A stretch of DNA of 6,965 nt from Planctomycetaceae bacterium (GTDB taxonomy: Bacteria > Planctomycetota > Planctomycetia > Pirellulales > Pirellulaceae). The position numbers were made by a program, and so were the translations under genes. The stretch is taken from positions 1-6,965 of the forward strand of contig NYXM01000189.1 in the NCBI GenBank assembly GCA_002685655.1, written 5' to 3'. The notes beneath the pieces are model-generated. The model had not been told where the DNA came from. It saw only the letters and a list, made by a program, of their open reading frames with translations, and did not search any database. Of the stretch, positions 1-6,207 are shown in pieces; positions within the stretch are counted from its first letter, which is position 1, and each line of letters starts with the position of its first letter.

Positions 1-21
1 GAATAAAATCAGTTTCATCTA

Positions 22-117
22 TCAATTCGTCTTAGTAACAGTTTGTTTGCTCCACCACGAAGCCAGAGTTGAAGCGGTGCCTGCGAACTGCTCTGTATTC
101 TTTATTTGAAATGGCAT
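22..117 (-). CDS. possible 31-codon small ORF downstream of the last sialidase-like gene
   Basis: I do not recognise this peptide (begins MPFQIKNTEQ, ends QTVTKTN). The only support is translational: a full GGAGG Shine-Dalgarno sequence (complement of 125-129) overlaps the TAG stop of the upstream gene (TAGGAGG) and sits 7 nt from the ATG at 117-115, so terminating ribosomes could reinitiate here. The peptide is polar, with a WW pair near residues 21-22, and has no signal peptide, membrane segment or motif. It may be a chance ORF in the 3' region. No hairpin plus T-run terminator is visible between 1 and 128. Confidence 0.25.
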   Translation of the reverse strand: MPFQIKNTEQFAGTASTLASWWSKQTVTKTN

Positions 118-128
118 GCTCCGGCCTC

Positions 129-1385
129 CTACTGGTGATCTCGGTGATTCAATCTGCCTGGGATCATGATTGGCTGCATTATGCGAGACTCCTGGTTTAC
201 GAGCTCTGCAGCAATGACATCCGCTTCAGTAAACTTTGCATAAAGAATGTGCCCCTTAGAGCCTCGTCTCCAGTCGTAGGAAATGTAGATGCTGCCATCC
301 GGAGCCTGAAACCCGTCCGGGTAGCTCACGTTCTTCCGGTGATCGATAACGAGTCCTCCGGACCAGGTTGCGCCATCGTCTACGGAGAGCCACGCACTCA
401 GGGCTTCTCGCCCGGTATGTTTGTTGATTTCAGTTCCGTGCTTGATCAGTAGTAGATTCCCCGAGGCGAGGCGCTGGACGAAAAACCGCGCCGACGGGTG
501 AGCGATGGTGGGGGATTTCTTGAATACTGTCCAGGTCTGCCCCTTGTCGGACGAGGTGGATTCAGCAATGCCCTTGCTGGTTCGTGCCAGCAGCCAGAGA
601 TCACCGTTCTTTCGTTCGATTCCCATGGCCTCGATCCATTCCCTGTTGTGGGTCGGCACGGTCGCGCGATGTTGCCAGGTTTTACCCTCATCGTTGGAGA
701 CGAGTAGATTGACGCCCCGGATCGGATCCAGTTCGGGAAACAGTTTCCCCTTGAACTGATGAAAGCCATCCGCATGGAGCAAGTAGGAAAAGAGCATCCA
801 CTCGCCATCGCTGGTCACGAGGGGCTTGTTGAGCATGGCCCCGTCGAAGAGGCGAACCGGATTCGACCAGACCATTTTTTCGGCATCCGGATTCTCGCAG
901 TAGGCAGCCCAGAGACCGGCCCGGCCATCGAAATGCTGCATGGTCTGGTCGAAAAAGATCCAGAGTTTTCCATTTGGATCCGTCCACAGATTGCCAATGA
1001 TCACTGAGCGCTCGAACGACAGATCATCGGACTGTCCATTGATCAGCAGGATCGGATCTGTCCAGGTGAAGCCATCATCGTCACTTCTCGAGACGAGCAT
1101 GTATGCACCGGGCCCATCCTCCCCACCGATCCAGGCCGCCACCAGTCTCCCGCCGGGGGTGCGCTCGATGCCGATCGTCATGCCGTATTCCAGATTCGCG
1201 ATCGCATATTCCGGCCCGGGCGAAGTGTTCAGTTTCGGTGCTTCCAGCGTGGCATCGGCAAGCTTTCGCAGTTCTTGACGTTTTTGCTCGGTCAGCACAA
1301 TGCCTGCAGGCTGTTGCCCGAGAGTGAAGCCCGGCAAGGCAAGGGGGATGGTAAAGAATGCCCAAAGGGTGAAGTTGGTTTTCAT
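129..1385 (-). CDS. secreted sialidase-like BNR/Asp-box protein, subfamily A (418 aa)
   Basis: Predicted exported exo-acting glycosidase-like six-bladed beta-propeller (BNR_2/GH33-like). An N-terminal signal peptide (MKTNFTLWAF..., likely cleaved around residues 23-24, LG|QQ) precedes the mature domain. Four Asp boxes are visible at residues 101-108 (SDDDGFTW), 230-237 (SNDEGKTW), 278-285 (SSDKGQTW) and 334-341 (SVDDGATW). Glu252 and Arg268 (E-x4-E...LLAR, 16 residues apart), Arg326 and Tyr355 (VSYPD) fit the spacing I recall for the GH33 Glu, second and third Arg, and Tyr. The [FY]RIP arginine is absent: the matching stretch reads EYGMTIGIERT. The start is chosen because it gives a clean signal peptide, overlaps the upstream stop as ATGA, and has a GGAG 8 nt upstream. 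The same frame stays open to 2057, but that part lies inside the upstream gene and does not read as sialidase. Closest relative in the window is the broken 4438-5689 gene (416 codons when repaired). Sialic acid as substrate is unproven. Confidence 0.88.
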   Translation of the reverse strand: MKTNFTLWAFFTIPLALPGFTLGQQPAGIVLTEQKRQELRKLADATLEAPKLNTSPGPEYAIANLEYGMTIGIERTPGGRLVAAWIGGEDGPGAYMLVSRSDDDGFTWTDPILLINGQSDDLSFERSVIIGNLWTDPNGKLWIFFDQTMQHFDGRAGLWAAYCENPDAEKMVWSNPVRLFDGAMLNKPLVTSDGEWMLFSYLLHADGFHQFKGKLFPELDPIRGVNLLVSNDEGKTWQHRATVPTHNREWIEAMGIERKNGDLWLLARTSKGIAESTSSDKGQTWTVFKKSPTIAHPSARFFVQRLASGNLLLIKHGTEINKHTGREALSAWLSVDDGATWSGGLVIDHRKNVSYPDGFQAPDGSIYISYDWRRGSKGHILYAKFTEADVIAAELVNQESRIMQPIMIPGRLNHRDHQ

Positions 1386-3157
1386 GGCTTGATCTCCAAA
1401 CTGCTCACGGGGACAACGGCCAGTTCGTTCGCGGCATGGCTCTTGTGGGTGTAGCCGATGTAGAGCTTGCCCTCGTGCTCGATAGCGTAGGGGTAACTGA
1501 AATCGGCGTTTCGCGCGGAGACGCCGGGCGTCTGGTCGGAAACAGAGGTGCGGATGAGGAAGACTTTGCTGAAGGCGGATTCGCCTGGTTGGCTCACCGC
1601 AATGGTCAAAGGCGTCCGTCTTGATCCCGTATTGGCGGTGGTGGTGCAGACCAGGTAACGCTGGCCCGTGCTCAAGATGCCGGCATACGGCTTGCTGGTG
1701 GCCATGGGCAGATTGGAAACGGCGGCCGGCGTCCAAGTGCGGCCGTGGTCTTCGCTCACCGAGAACAACGCTTTCGGTCTTTTGCCGTAGCGGGCGATGT
1801 TGAGGATGCGTTTGTCTTCGACAATGACCGTGGACTCTCCCCAGATGTTGCCAAGACCGCCTGCAGCAGGAATGACGACAAGATCCCACTTGGTGAAGTC
1901 GTCGCCCTGGCTGATCGCCACGGCGGGCAGGTTGCCCGGCCCGCCATACTGACTGTCGATTCGGAACCCGGACATGATCCAGTTGCCGTCCGGCATTTTC
2001 AGCGGTTCCTGCATCGGCCAAAAGCCGCCTTCGAGGACCGGGCCACGCGGTTCCCACTGGCCCGAGGTTTCATTCAACGTGTAGGCACGCGTGTGAACGC
2101 GGTGATAGAGTTGGGTGTGAGCATAAAAGGCTCCCATGAAGGCCCACAGCTTGTCTTGATGAGAGAGAAAAACGCCGTGGCTGACGCCGAGACCACCCTC
2201 GCCCGCATCCATGACCACGGGTGGCCCCCAACTCTTGCCGCCATCGTTGCTGACCTTCACATGCGCCTCTTCCGTCGCCGTGTTTTCGTTGCCTTTGTTG
2301 TAGCCGTAGGATGCGTAGAGCTTCTCTTTGTGCCAGGCAAGGCCGACACCGAGCGTCCATTTGGCGCCGTCGGTGTCCGGTCGTCGCTTTTTGATGACGT
2401 GAAACTCCGCGCCCGCCACCTGCGGCAGTTCGGCGGCTCCCGGCAGTGTTTGCGTGGCGTCCCAGAGCGGCAAACCGGCGGCGAGTTTCAGCACGTCGTG
2501 CAACGCCGAGACCGGCCGATAAGCCGCGGCGACCTCCTTGGCGTTCAAGGCTCGTGGTTGATGCGAGAATTCGTCCAATGCGCCGTCAAAGGCTTGACGC
2601 ACGGTTTCCCGATCCCAGATGCCGCCGAGGGTGATGGGAGACGGTGTCGCCGCGATCGGCGTCTCTAGCTTCACCACGCCCGCGGGCTTGCCATTCAAAA
2701 ACAGCGCCGCCTTGTCCTGACCGACCACCAGCGTTGCGAGGTGCCAGGCGCCAGCCTTCAGCGGCTGCGGGCATGAAATGGTTCTCCAACCATTTTGCCA
2801 CAGGAATGCCTTTAGCTTTCCATTAGGCTCGATGGTGATGCTCCACTGGCGCTCGTTGCGCGAATACCGGTTCTTGCCCGCCAGCATCTGTTGGCGGCCG
2901 GCGAGGTCATAGGGATTGAACCAAAGCGAGACGGTGAAGGCGCCGCTGGCGGACTTGGCGCTGTCGTTGAGTTCGATCAGCCAGTCGCCGTCGAGCACCA
3001 GGCTTTTTCCGGAAGCTCCGGCGGCGATTTTGGTGGAGCCCCTGATCGTCAACGAGCCGTTCACCTCATCCAGCGGCCAGTGACGTGAGGGTTCAGCGGC
3101 AAGATTTTGCAGCAAAACGTGCGCAAGCAGAAGAGCGTAATACGGTTTCAATTTCAT
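1382..3157 (-). CDS. secreted LamG (concanavalin A-like) plus BNR sialidase-like fusion, subfamily B (591 aa)
   Basis: Two-domain exported protein. Residues 1-21 form a signal peptide (MKLKPYYALLLAHVLL...LAA|EP). Residues ~25-215 match a LamG_3/ConA-like lectin jelly roll: WPLDE, LVLDGDWLIEL, FTVSLWFNP, AGAWHLATLVV, ALFLNGKPAG and GALDEF...ALNAKEVAAAY. Residues ~225-591 form a BNR propeller with Asp boxes at 303-310 (SNDGGKSW) and 468-475 (SEDHGRTW). Glu441 and Arg456 (ESTVIVE...IAR), Arg514 and Tyr555 (FSYPYAIE) are shared with the 3268-4359 protein, as are PAVAISQGDD, YAG.LSTG and the C-terminal PVSSLEI. The role is probably carbohydrate binding plus glycan cleavage outside the cytoplasm; the [FY]RIP arginine is not seen. 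The start has no good Shine-Dalgarno; the relic ORF at 3160-3246 stops 2 nt upstream, so coupling is possible. Confidence 0.88.
   Translation of the reverse strand: MKLKPYYALLLAHVLLQNLAAEPSRHWPLDEVNGSLTIRGSTKIAAGASGKSLVLDGDWLIELNDSAKSASGAFTVSLWFNPYDLAGRQQMLAGKNRYSRNERQWSITIEPNGKLKAFLWQNGWRTISCPQPLKAGAWHLATLVVGQDKAALFLNGKPAGVVKLETPIAATPSPITLGGIWDRETVRQAFDGALDEFSHQPRALNAKEVAAAYRPVSALHDVLKLAAGLPLWDATQTLPGAAELPQVAGAEFHVIKKRRPDTDGAKWTLGVGLAWHKEKLYASYGYNKGNENTATEEAHVKVSNDGGKSWGPPVVMDAGEGGLGVSHGVFLSHQDKLWAFMGAFYAHTQLYHRVHTRAYTLNETSGQWEPRGPVLEGGFWPMQEPLKMPDGNWIMSGFRIDSQYGGPGNLPAVAISQGDDFTKWDLVVIPAAGGLGNIWGESTVIVEDKRILNIARYGKRPKALFSVSEDHGRTWTPAAVSNLPMATSKPYAGILSTGQRYLVCTTTANTGSRRTPLTIAVSQPGESAFSKVFLIRTSVSDQTPGVSARNADFSYPYAIEHEGKLYIGYTHKSHAANELAVVPVSSLEIKP
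1394..1397 (-). promoter_or_regulatory. Shine-Dalgarno GGAG for the 129-1385 gene, with ATGA coupling
   Basis: GGAG on the minus strand lies 8 nt before the ATG at 1385, inside the last codons of the 1382-3157 gene. That gene's TGA (1384-1382) overlaps the ATG as ATGA. Together they fix the start and suggest translational coupling. The other genes in the cluster have weak or no recognisable Shine-Dalgarno sequence. Confidence 0.7.
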
Positions 3158-3159
3158 GG

Positions 3160-3246
3160 TTAGCTTGTTTCAGTGTTAGGATTATCTTTTCGCCGCCACC
3201 ACGACGCGAGCAGCTGGTCGGTGAGGAGTGTGAGAGTGTGTTTCAT
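3160..3246 (-). pseudogene. 28-codon signal-peptide relic or leader ORF
   Basis: The ORF begins MKHTLTLLTDQLLASWW and runs to TAA, ending 2 nt before the ATG of the LamG fusion gene. Its beginning resembles the signal peptide of the 4438-5689 gene (MKHEFSLLTALLLAPL). At DNA level the 23-bp cores at 3206-3228 and 5649-5671 differ at only two positions. After about 15 residues the hydrophobic core is lost to WWRRKDN. A weak AGGA lies about 12 nt before the ATG. It starts 21 nt after the stop of the 3268-4359 gene. The best reading is a leftover signal-peptide start from a lost or replaced gene; a coupling leader peptide is the alternative. Confidence 0.45.
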
Positions 3247-3267
3247 GGATTTGGTTTCCTGGTTTCT

Positions 3268-4359
3268 TCAGCGATTTCTGAGTTGGAGCGACGCAATTGG
3301 GATGATCGTGAGTTCACATTGACGAGGCGGTGAGCTACCGACGGTGTAAAGCACGAGGAGGCGACCCCCGTGTTCGATGGCGCAGGGATAGTGGAAAGCA
3401 CGGGCGCCCGGAGGGATGGGATAGGCCGGGTCGCTGCGGTCCTGCACCCGCCACATTTTCTCGGCGGCGAGTTCGCCGGGGCGGCTGACCCGGATCACCA
3501 GAGTTCCGCGCTCCGGGGGGAGGTTGAAGACCACATAGCGCTCTCCCGTGGAAAGATGGCCGGCATACAGTTTGGCGGACGAAGCCTTGAGCGGGTGCTG
3601 CTCGATGACGTTCCAGGTGCGGCCATAGTCCTGACTAGCATACACGAAAGGCACCGCGCCCGTGTTGTTGCGGGTTAGGGCGAGCAACTTGCTGCCTTCC
3701 ACCCAGACAGTGGTCTCGGGGCAGCGCGCTGGCGTCATTTCCGCCTGGAGCGGGACCACGTTCCAGCGGCCCGTCAGATCGTCACCCTGGCTGATGGCCA
3801 CGGCCGGGATGACGGGCTTCACGCCGAAGCGGCTCGCGGCCCGGCCCGCCATGACCCAATTGCCGTTCGCCATCTTGATGGGCTGGCAGTTTGGCAGAAA
3901 GAGGTTCGCGATTTCCCCGCGCGGCTGCCAGCGGTTCGCCGTTTCGTCCCGCACATAAACCGCGCAGCTCTTGATGAGGTCGTGCCCGCCTTTCATCGTG
4001 CCGACGAAGGCGTGCAGCGCGCCCCCGTGGGAAAGCAACTGTGCGGGCACGTAGTAGGTCCCATCGCCGCTCGTGTCTGAAGCGATGACTTCCACCGCGC
4101 CCCACGTCTTGCCTCCGTCTTTCGAGCGGCGGCAGCGGATGAGCGACTCGCCGACGATTTCCTGCTGTGGGCAGTTATACCAAGCGGCGAAAAGCTCCCC
4201 TTTGTGTACCTCGATCGCCGGGTCGTGCAGGAACTTGTATTTGTCCGAATCGCTGCGTTCGACGCGCACAGGCTGGATGCCGTCCGGAAAGGGCAGACGA
4301 TTCGGAGAACTCGCCACAGCGGCGTCAGTCTGTGATGACTGCGGCATGTAGCACCCCAA
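3268..4359 (-). CDS. sialidase-like BNR/Asp-box protein, subfamily B; signal peptide out of frame (363 codons from TTG)
   Basis: A single BNR propeller with Asp boxes at residues 79-86 (SKDGGKTW) and 242-249 (SQDYGRTW), and a typical N-terminal blade FLHDPAIEVHKGELFAAWY (43-61). Glu215 and Arg230 (ETTVWVE...LTR), Arg284 and Tyr324 (FHYPCAIEH) match the LamG fusion protein, as do PAVAISQGDD and the C-terminal PIASLQL, so the two are paralogues. The frame as read begins only at a TTG (4359) or an ATG at 4347 and has no export signal. A good signal peptide begins at ATG 4405 in the frame one base away, so the true gene is probably 3268-4405 with a one-base excess between 4405 and about 4328; the C-run at 4354-4357 is a candidate. 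This is either a sequencing indel or a real lesion. The [FY]RIP arginine is absent. Confidence 0.8.
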   Translation of the reverse strand: MGCYMPQSSQTDAAVASSPNRLPFPDGIQPVRVERSDSDKYKFLHDPAIEVHKGELFAAWYNCPQQEIVGESLIRCRRSKDGGKTWGAVEVIASDTSGDGTYYVPAQLLSHGGALHAFVGTMKGGHDLIKSCAVYVRDETANRWQPRGEIANLFLPNCQPIKMANGNWVMAGRAASRFGVKPVIPAVAISQGDDLTGRWNVVPLQAEMTPARCPETTVWVEGSKLLALTRNNTGAVPFVYASQDYGRTWNVIEQHPLKASSAKLYAGHLSTGERYVVFNLPPERGTLVIRVSRPGELAAEKMWRVQDRSDPAYPIPPGARAFHYPCAIEHGGRLLVLYTVGSSPPRQCELTIIPIASLQLRNR

Positions 4360-4405
4360 ACGGCAAAAGCAGCAGCGTGGTGAGGATGGTGAGGGTGGGT
4401 TTCAT
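4325..4405 (-). pseudogene. out-of-frame signal peptide belonging to the 3268-4359 gene
   Basis: ATG at 4405 begins MKPTLTILTTLLLLPFGVLH followed by AA, a textbook signal peptide with a probable cut near HA|A, then four residues and a TGA at 4327-4325. It lies 32 bp after the stop of the 4438-5689 gene, where the next start is expected. The propeller frame is offset by one base. The similarity to the other MKH...LLT signal peptides here supports this as the native start. Confidence 0.6.
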
Positions 4406-4437
4406 TGTTTCAATGTTCTGGCCGGGAGCGTTTGGAT

Positions 4438-5689
4438 TCATTCGTTGGACGTCGTCGGAGCATCCGCCCCGCCGCGGTTCATGCCCAGGAGCCTGCTTTT
4501 GACGATGTTCTTCAGCGAGGCACCCTCTGAGACCAGTTTCCCAGCCTTCACGTCCTCCTCGCGGAAGCGGGCGAAGAGGATCTCCGCCGCACTGGTGCGA
4601 CCGCGGTCGTAATGCACGTAGATGTCGCCGTTCGGAGCCTGCGCCATGTCGGGATAGGAGACGCCGGTCCGTTCATCGAGCAGCAGCTTGCCGGACCACG
4701 TCTGGCCCTCGTCAGCGGAAAGGAATGCGGTCAACTCCTGACGGGCGGGCGTGGCCTTGGCGATCTTCTGGCCGTGTCGGATGAGCAGGATGTTGCCCGA
4801 CTGGAGGCGGCGGAAGATGCACTTGCTGTTAACGTGCGGGAAAGCGGTGGTCTGGGGTTGCCAGGTCTTGCCGTCATCGTCGGAGCAACTCTGCCAGGCT
4901 GCCTGCATGCCTCGCGAGAGCATCCAGAGCCGGCCGTGCCGAAGGTTCGACCACGGAGTGCTCGTTGAAGCAACTGTCCTTGAAAATGATGCCGCCCCGA
5001 TACCGCCAGTGAGCGCCTTCATCCTCGGAGACAAAGACATTCGCGCCGCGCACTGCGTCCAGTTCGCGGTAGCAATCAGCAAAGGGCTTGTCGATGTGCC
5101 AGCGTTCCCACAGCGACACGGGCAGAATCCATTCGCCGTTTCTGCGCACAATGGGCTTGTTCAGCGACGCGCCGAAGCCGAGGTAAACCGGTTCGGTCCA
5201 CTCAGGCTTTTCAGCGTCGGGATCATCGCAGCGGACAAACCAGTTGCTACAACTGCCGTCGAACATGCCGACTGACTGATGGAAGAAGAGCCAGAGCCGC
5301 CCCTTCGGATCGCACCAGAAGGAACCGAGCCGCGTGCCCATCTTCAGCCCGTGCGCCTGCGGGTCAATCACGAACACCGGATCGCGCCACGACTTGCCCT
5401 GGTCATCGCTGTAGCTCGCCAGCAGATAGGCATTCGGCCCGTCCTGCCCGCCCGCCCAGCAGGTCCACAGCCGACCGCGTTTCGTGGCCTCCATGCTCGC
5501 CGCCATGGCAAAGGGCAGATACTTCTGCGCGTAGGCCGGAAAGGGATCGGTAATCAACTTCGGCGGGACGTGGATGCTGTTGAGAAGCTCCTGCGTGACA
5601 TGGGCGGAAGGCTTCGGCCGGTCAGCGGCGTCGAGCGCGGTGAGCGGTGCGAGCAGCAGGGCGGTGAGGAGTGAAAATTCATGTTTCAT
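4438..5689 (-). pseudogene. secreted sialidase-like BNR/Asp-box protein, subfamily A, interrupted by a one-base frameshift (416 aa if repaired)
   Basis: The signal peptide (MKHEFSLLTALLLAPLTALD, cut near AA|D) and first propeller half run from 5689 to 4946; the second half is in the next frame and ends at 4438. Dropping one of the two G's at 4944-4945 joins NEHSVVE to LRHGRLWMLSRG, restoring the expected VVEL.xGRLWML motif and a 416-aa protein, close to the 418-aa paralogue at 129-1385. Asp boxes in repaired numbering: 94-101, 221-228, 269-276 and 324-331. Candidate active-site residues are Glu243, Arg259, Arg316 and Tyr345 (VSYPD); Glu to Arg is 16 residues, as in GH33. The [FY]RIP arginine is missing (YLPFAMAA). 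The ATG lies 4 bp after the upstream stop. If the shift is real, the unrepaired product stops at 271 aa (codon ending 4874) and lacks half the propeller. Confidence 0.85.
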
Positions 5690-5693
5690 GGGT

Positions 5694-6107
5694 CTACCGG
5701 GCTTTCAGGTGTTCTTTGGCCAGCGAATCCGTTTCTGTCAGGGTGAACCGCGTGTTCATGACGGAATGCTTCTCCGGCCCCGCCGCAGACTTGAGATCGG
5801 TCGTGGCGACGATCGTTCCGTCGGGCAGGCGTTCGAGGTCGGAGTAGCCGCAGTCGGCGTTGCCGGTCCCGGGCGGGTCCGATTCCTTGCGCATGGTGTT
5901 ATGGAAGAGCTTGACGCGGTAGTCGCCCGGTTTTCCTTCGAGGATGTCTTCGAAGCGCCCCACCCAGGCAAGATAATGCCCGTAGGTCGGGCTGCTCTTC
6001 GCCACATGCCGATCACCGGTGAGAGTGGCGGGCAGTTCGCGCGGCTCGGTCCAGGTCTTCGCCTCGTCGTGGCTGACGGAATATGTTTCAATACCGCCAG
6101 CGGTCAT
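5694..6107 (-). pseudogene. C-terminal fragment of a sialidase-like protein, cut at a CRISPR repeat
   Basis: About 129 codons of sialidase sequence: an Asp-box variant SHDEAKTW (Gly replaced by Ala), GDRHVAK, then CGYSDLERLPDGTIVATT, which carries the GYSDL tyrosine typical of the last GH33-type motif, and a C-terminal RFTLTETD. The frame's first ATG (6107) and its first eight residues (MTAGGIET) are encoded by the CRISPR repeat, so genuine homology begins only at about 6084. Most of the propeller and the signal peptide are missing. The TAG is 4 bp before the ATG of the 4438-5689 gene, so it was the first surviving member of the gene row. Its motifs (AWVGRFEDI, GDYRV) differ from subfamilies A and B, so it is a third type. 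Confidence 0.8.
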
Positions 6108-6207
6108 TCACTATTTGGAACTCCCAGGCAAATCCAATGCCCTGGTCTACTGTGATCCTAGCACGCCAGTGTTTCAATACCGCAAGCGGTCATTCACTAT
6201 TTGGAAC
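6085..6207 (-). CRISPR. minimal CRISPR array: two 37-bp repeats, one 49-bp spacer
   Basis: Repeats lie at 6085-6121 and 6171-6207 and are identical except for one base (C versus A on the plus strand, at 6096 and 6184). The plus-strand base before each repeat is also the same (T). Read leftward, the repeat begins GTTCCAAATAG, has an ACCGC/GCGGT stem and ends ATTGAAAC, the common 8-nt crRNA 5' tag, so transcription is from the minus strand. The base change falls in the 2-nt loop and leaves the stem intact. The variant repeat lies at the left, distal end, as expected for a terminal repeat. The 49-bp spacer (6122-6170) is long compared with the usual 30-40. With only two repeats this could be an array collapsed in assembly. 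No cas gene is nearby in the window, so the subtype is open; ATTGAAAC repeats occur with types I and III. Confidence 0.75.

Noticed and set aside
69..452. 127-codon plus-strand frame at the left edge.
   Set aside because: It is mostly antisense to the C-terminal part of the intact 129-1385 gene, with no motif or ribosome binding site.
1386..2057. The frame of the 129-1385 gene stays open 224 codons further upstream.
   Set aside because: It lies wholly inside the LamG-sialidase gene, is rich in Arg and His typical of a shadow frame in GC-rich DNA, and the internal ATG at 1385 has a signal peptide, Shine-Dalgarno and ATGA overlap.
1745..2668. 307-codon open frame on the plus strand.
   Set aside because: It is antisense to the conserved propeller and LamG sequence of the 1382-3157 gene, with no motif of its own.
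6085..6207. The 37-bp repeats as ends of a small transposon.
   Set aside because: They are direct, not inverted, no target duplication is seen, and the ATTGAAAC end plus internal stem fit CRISPR better.
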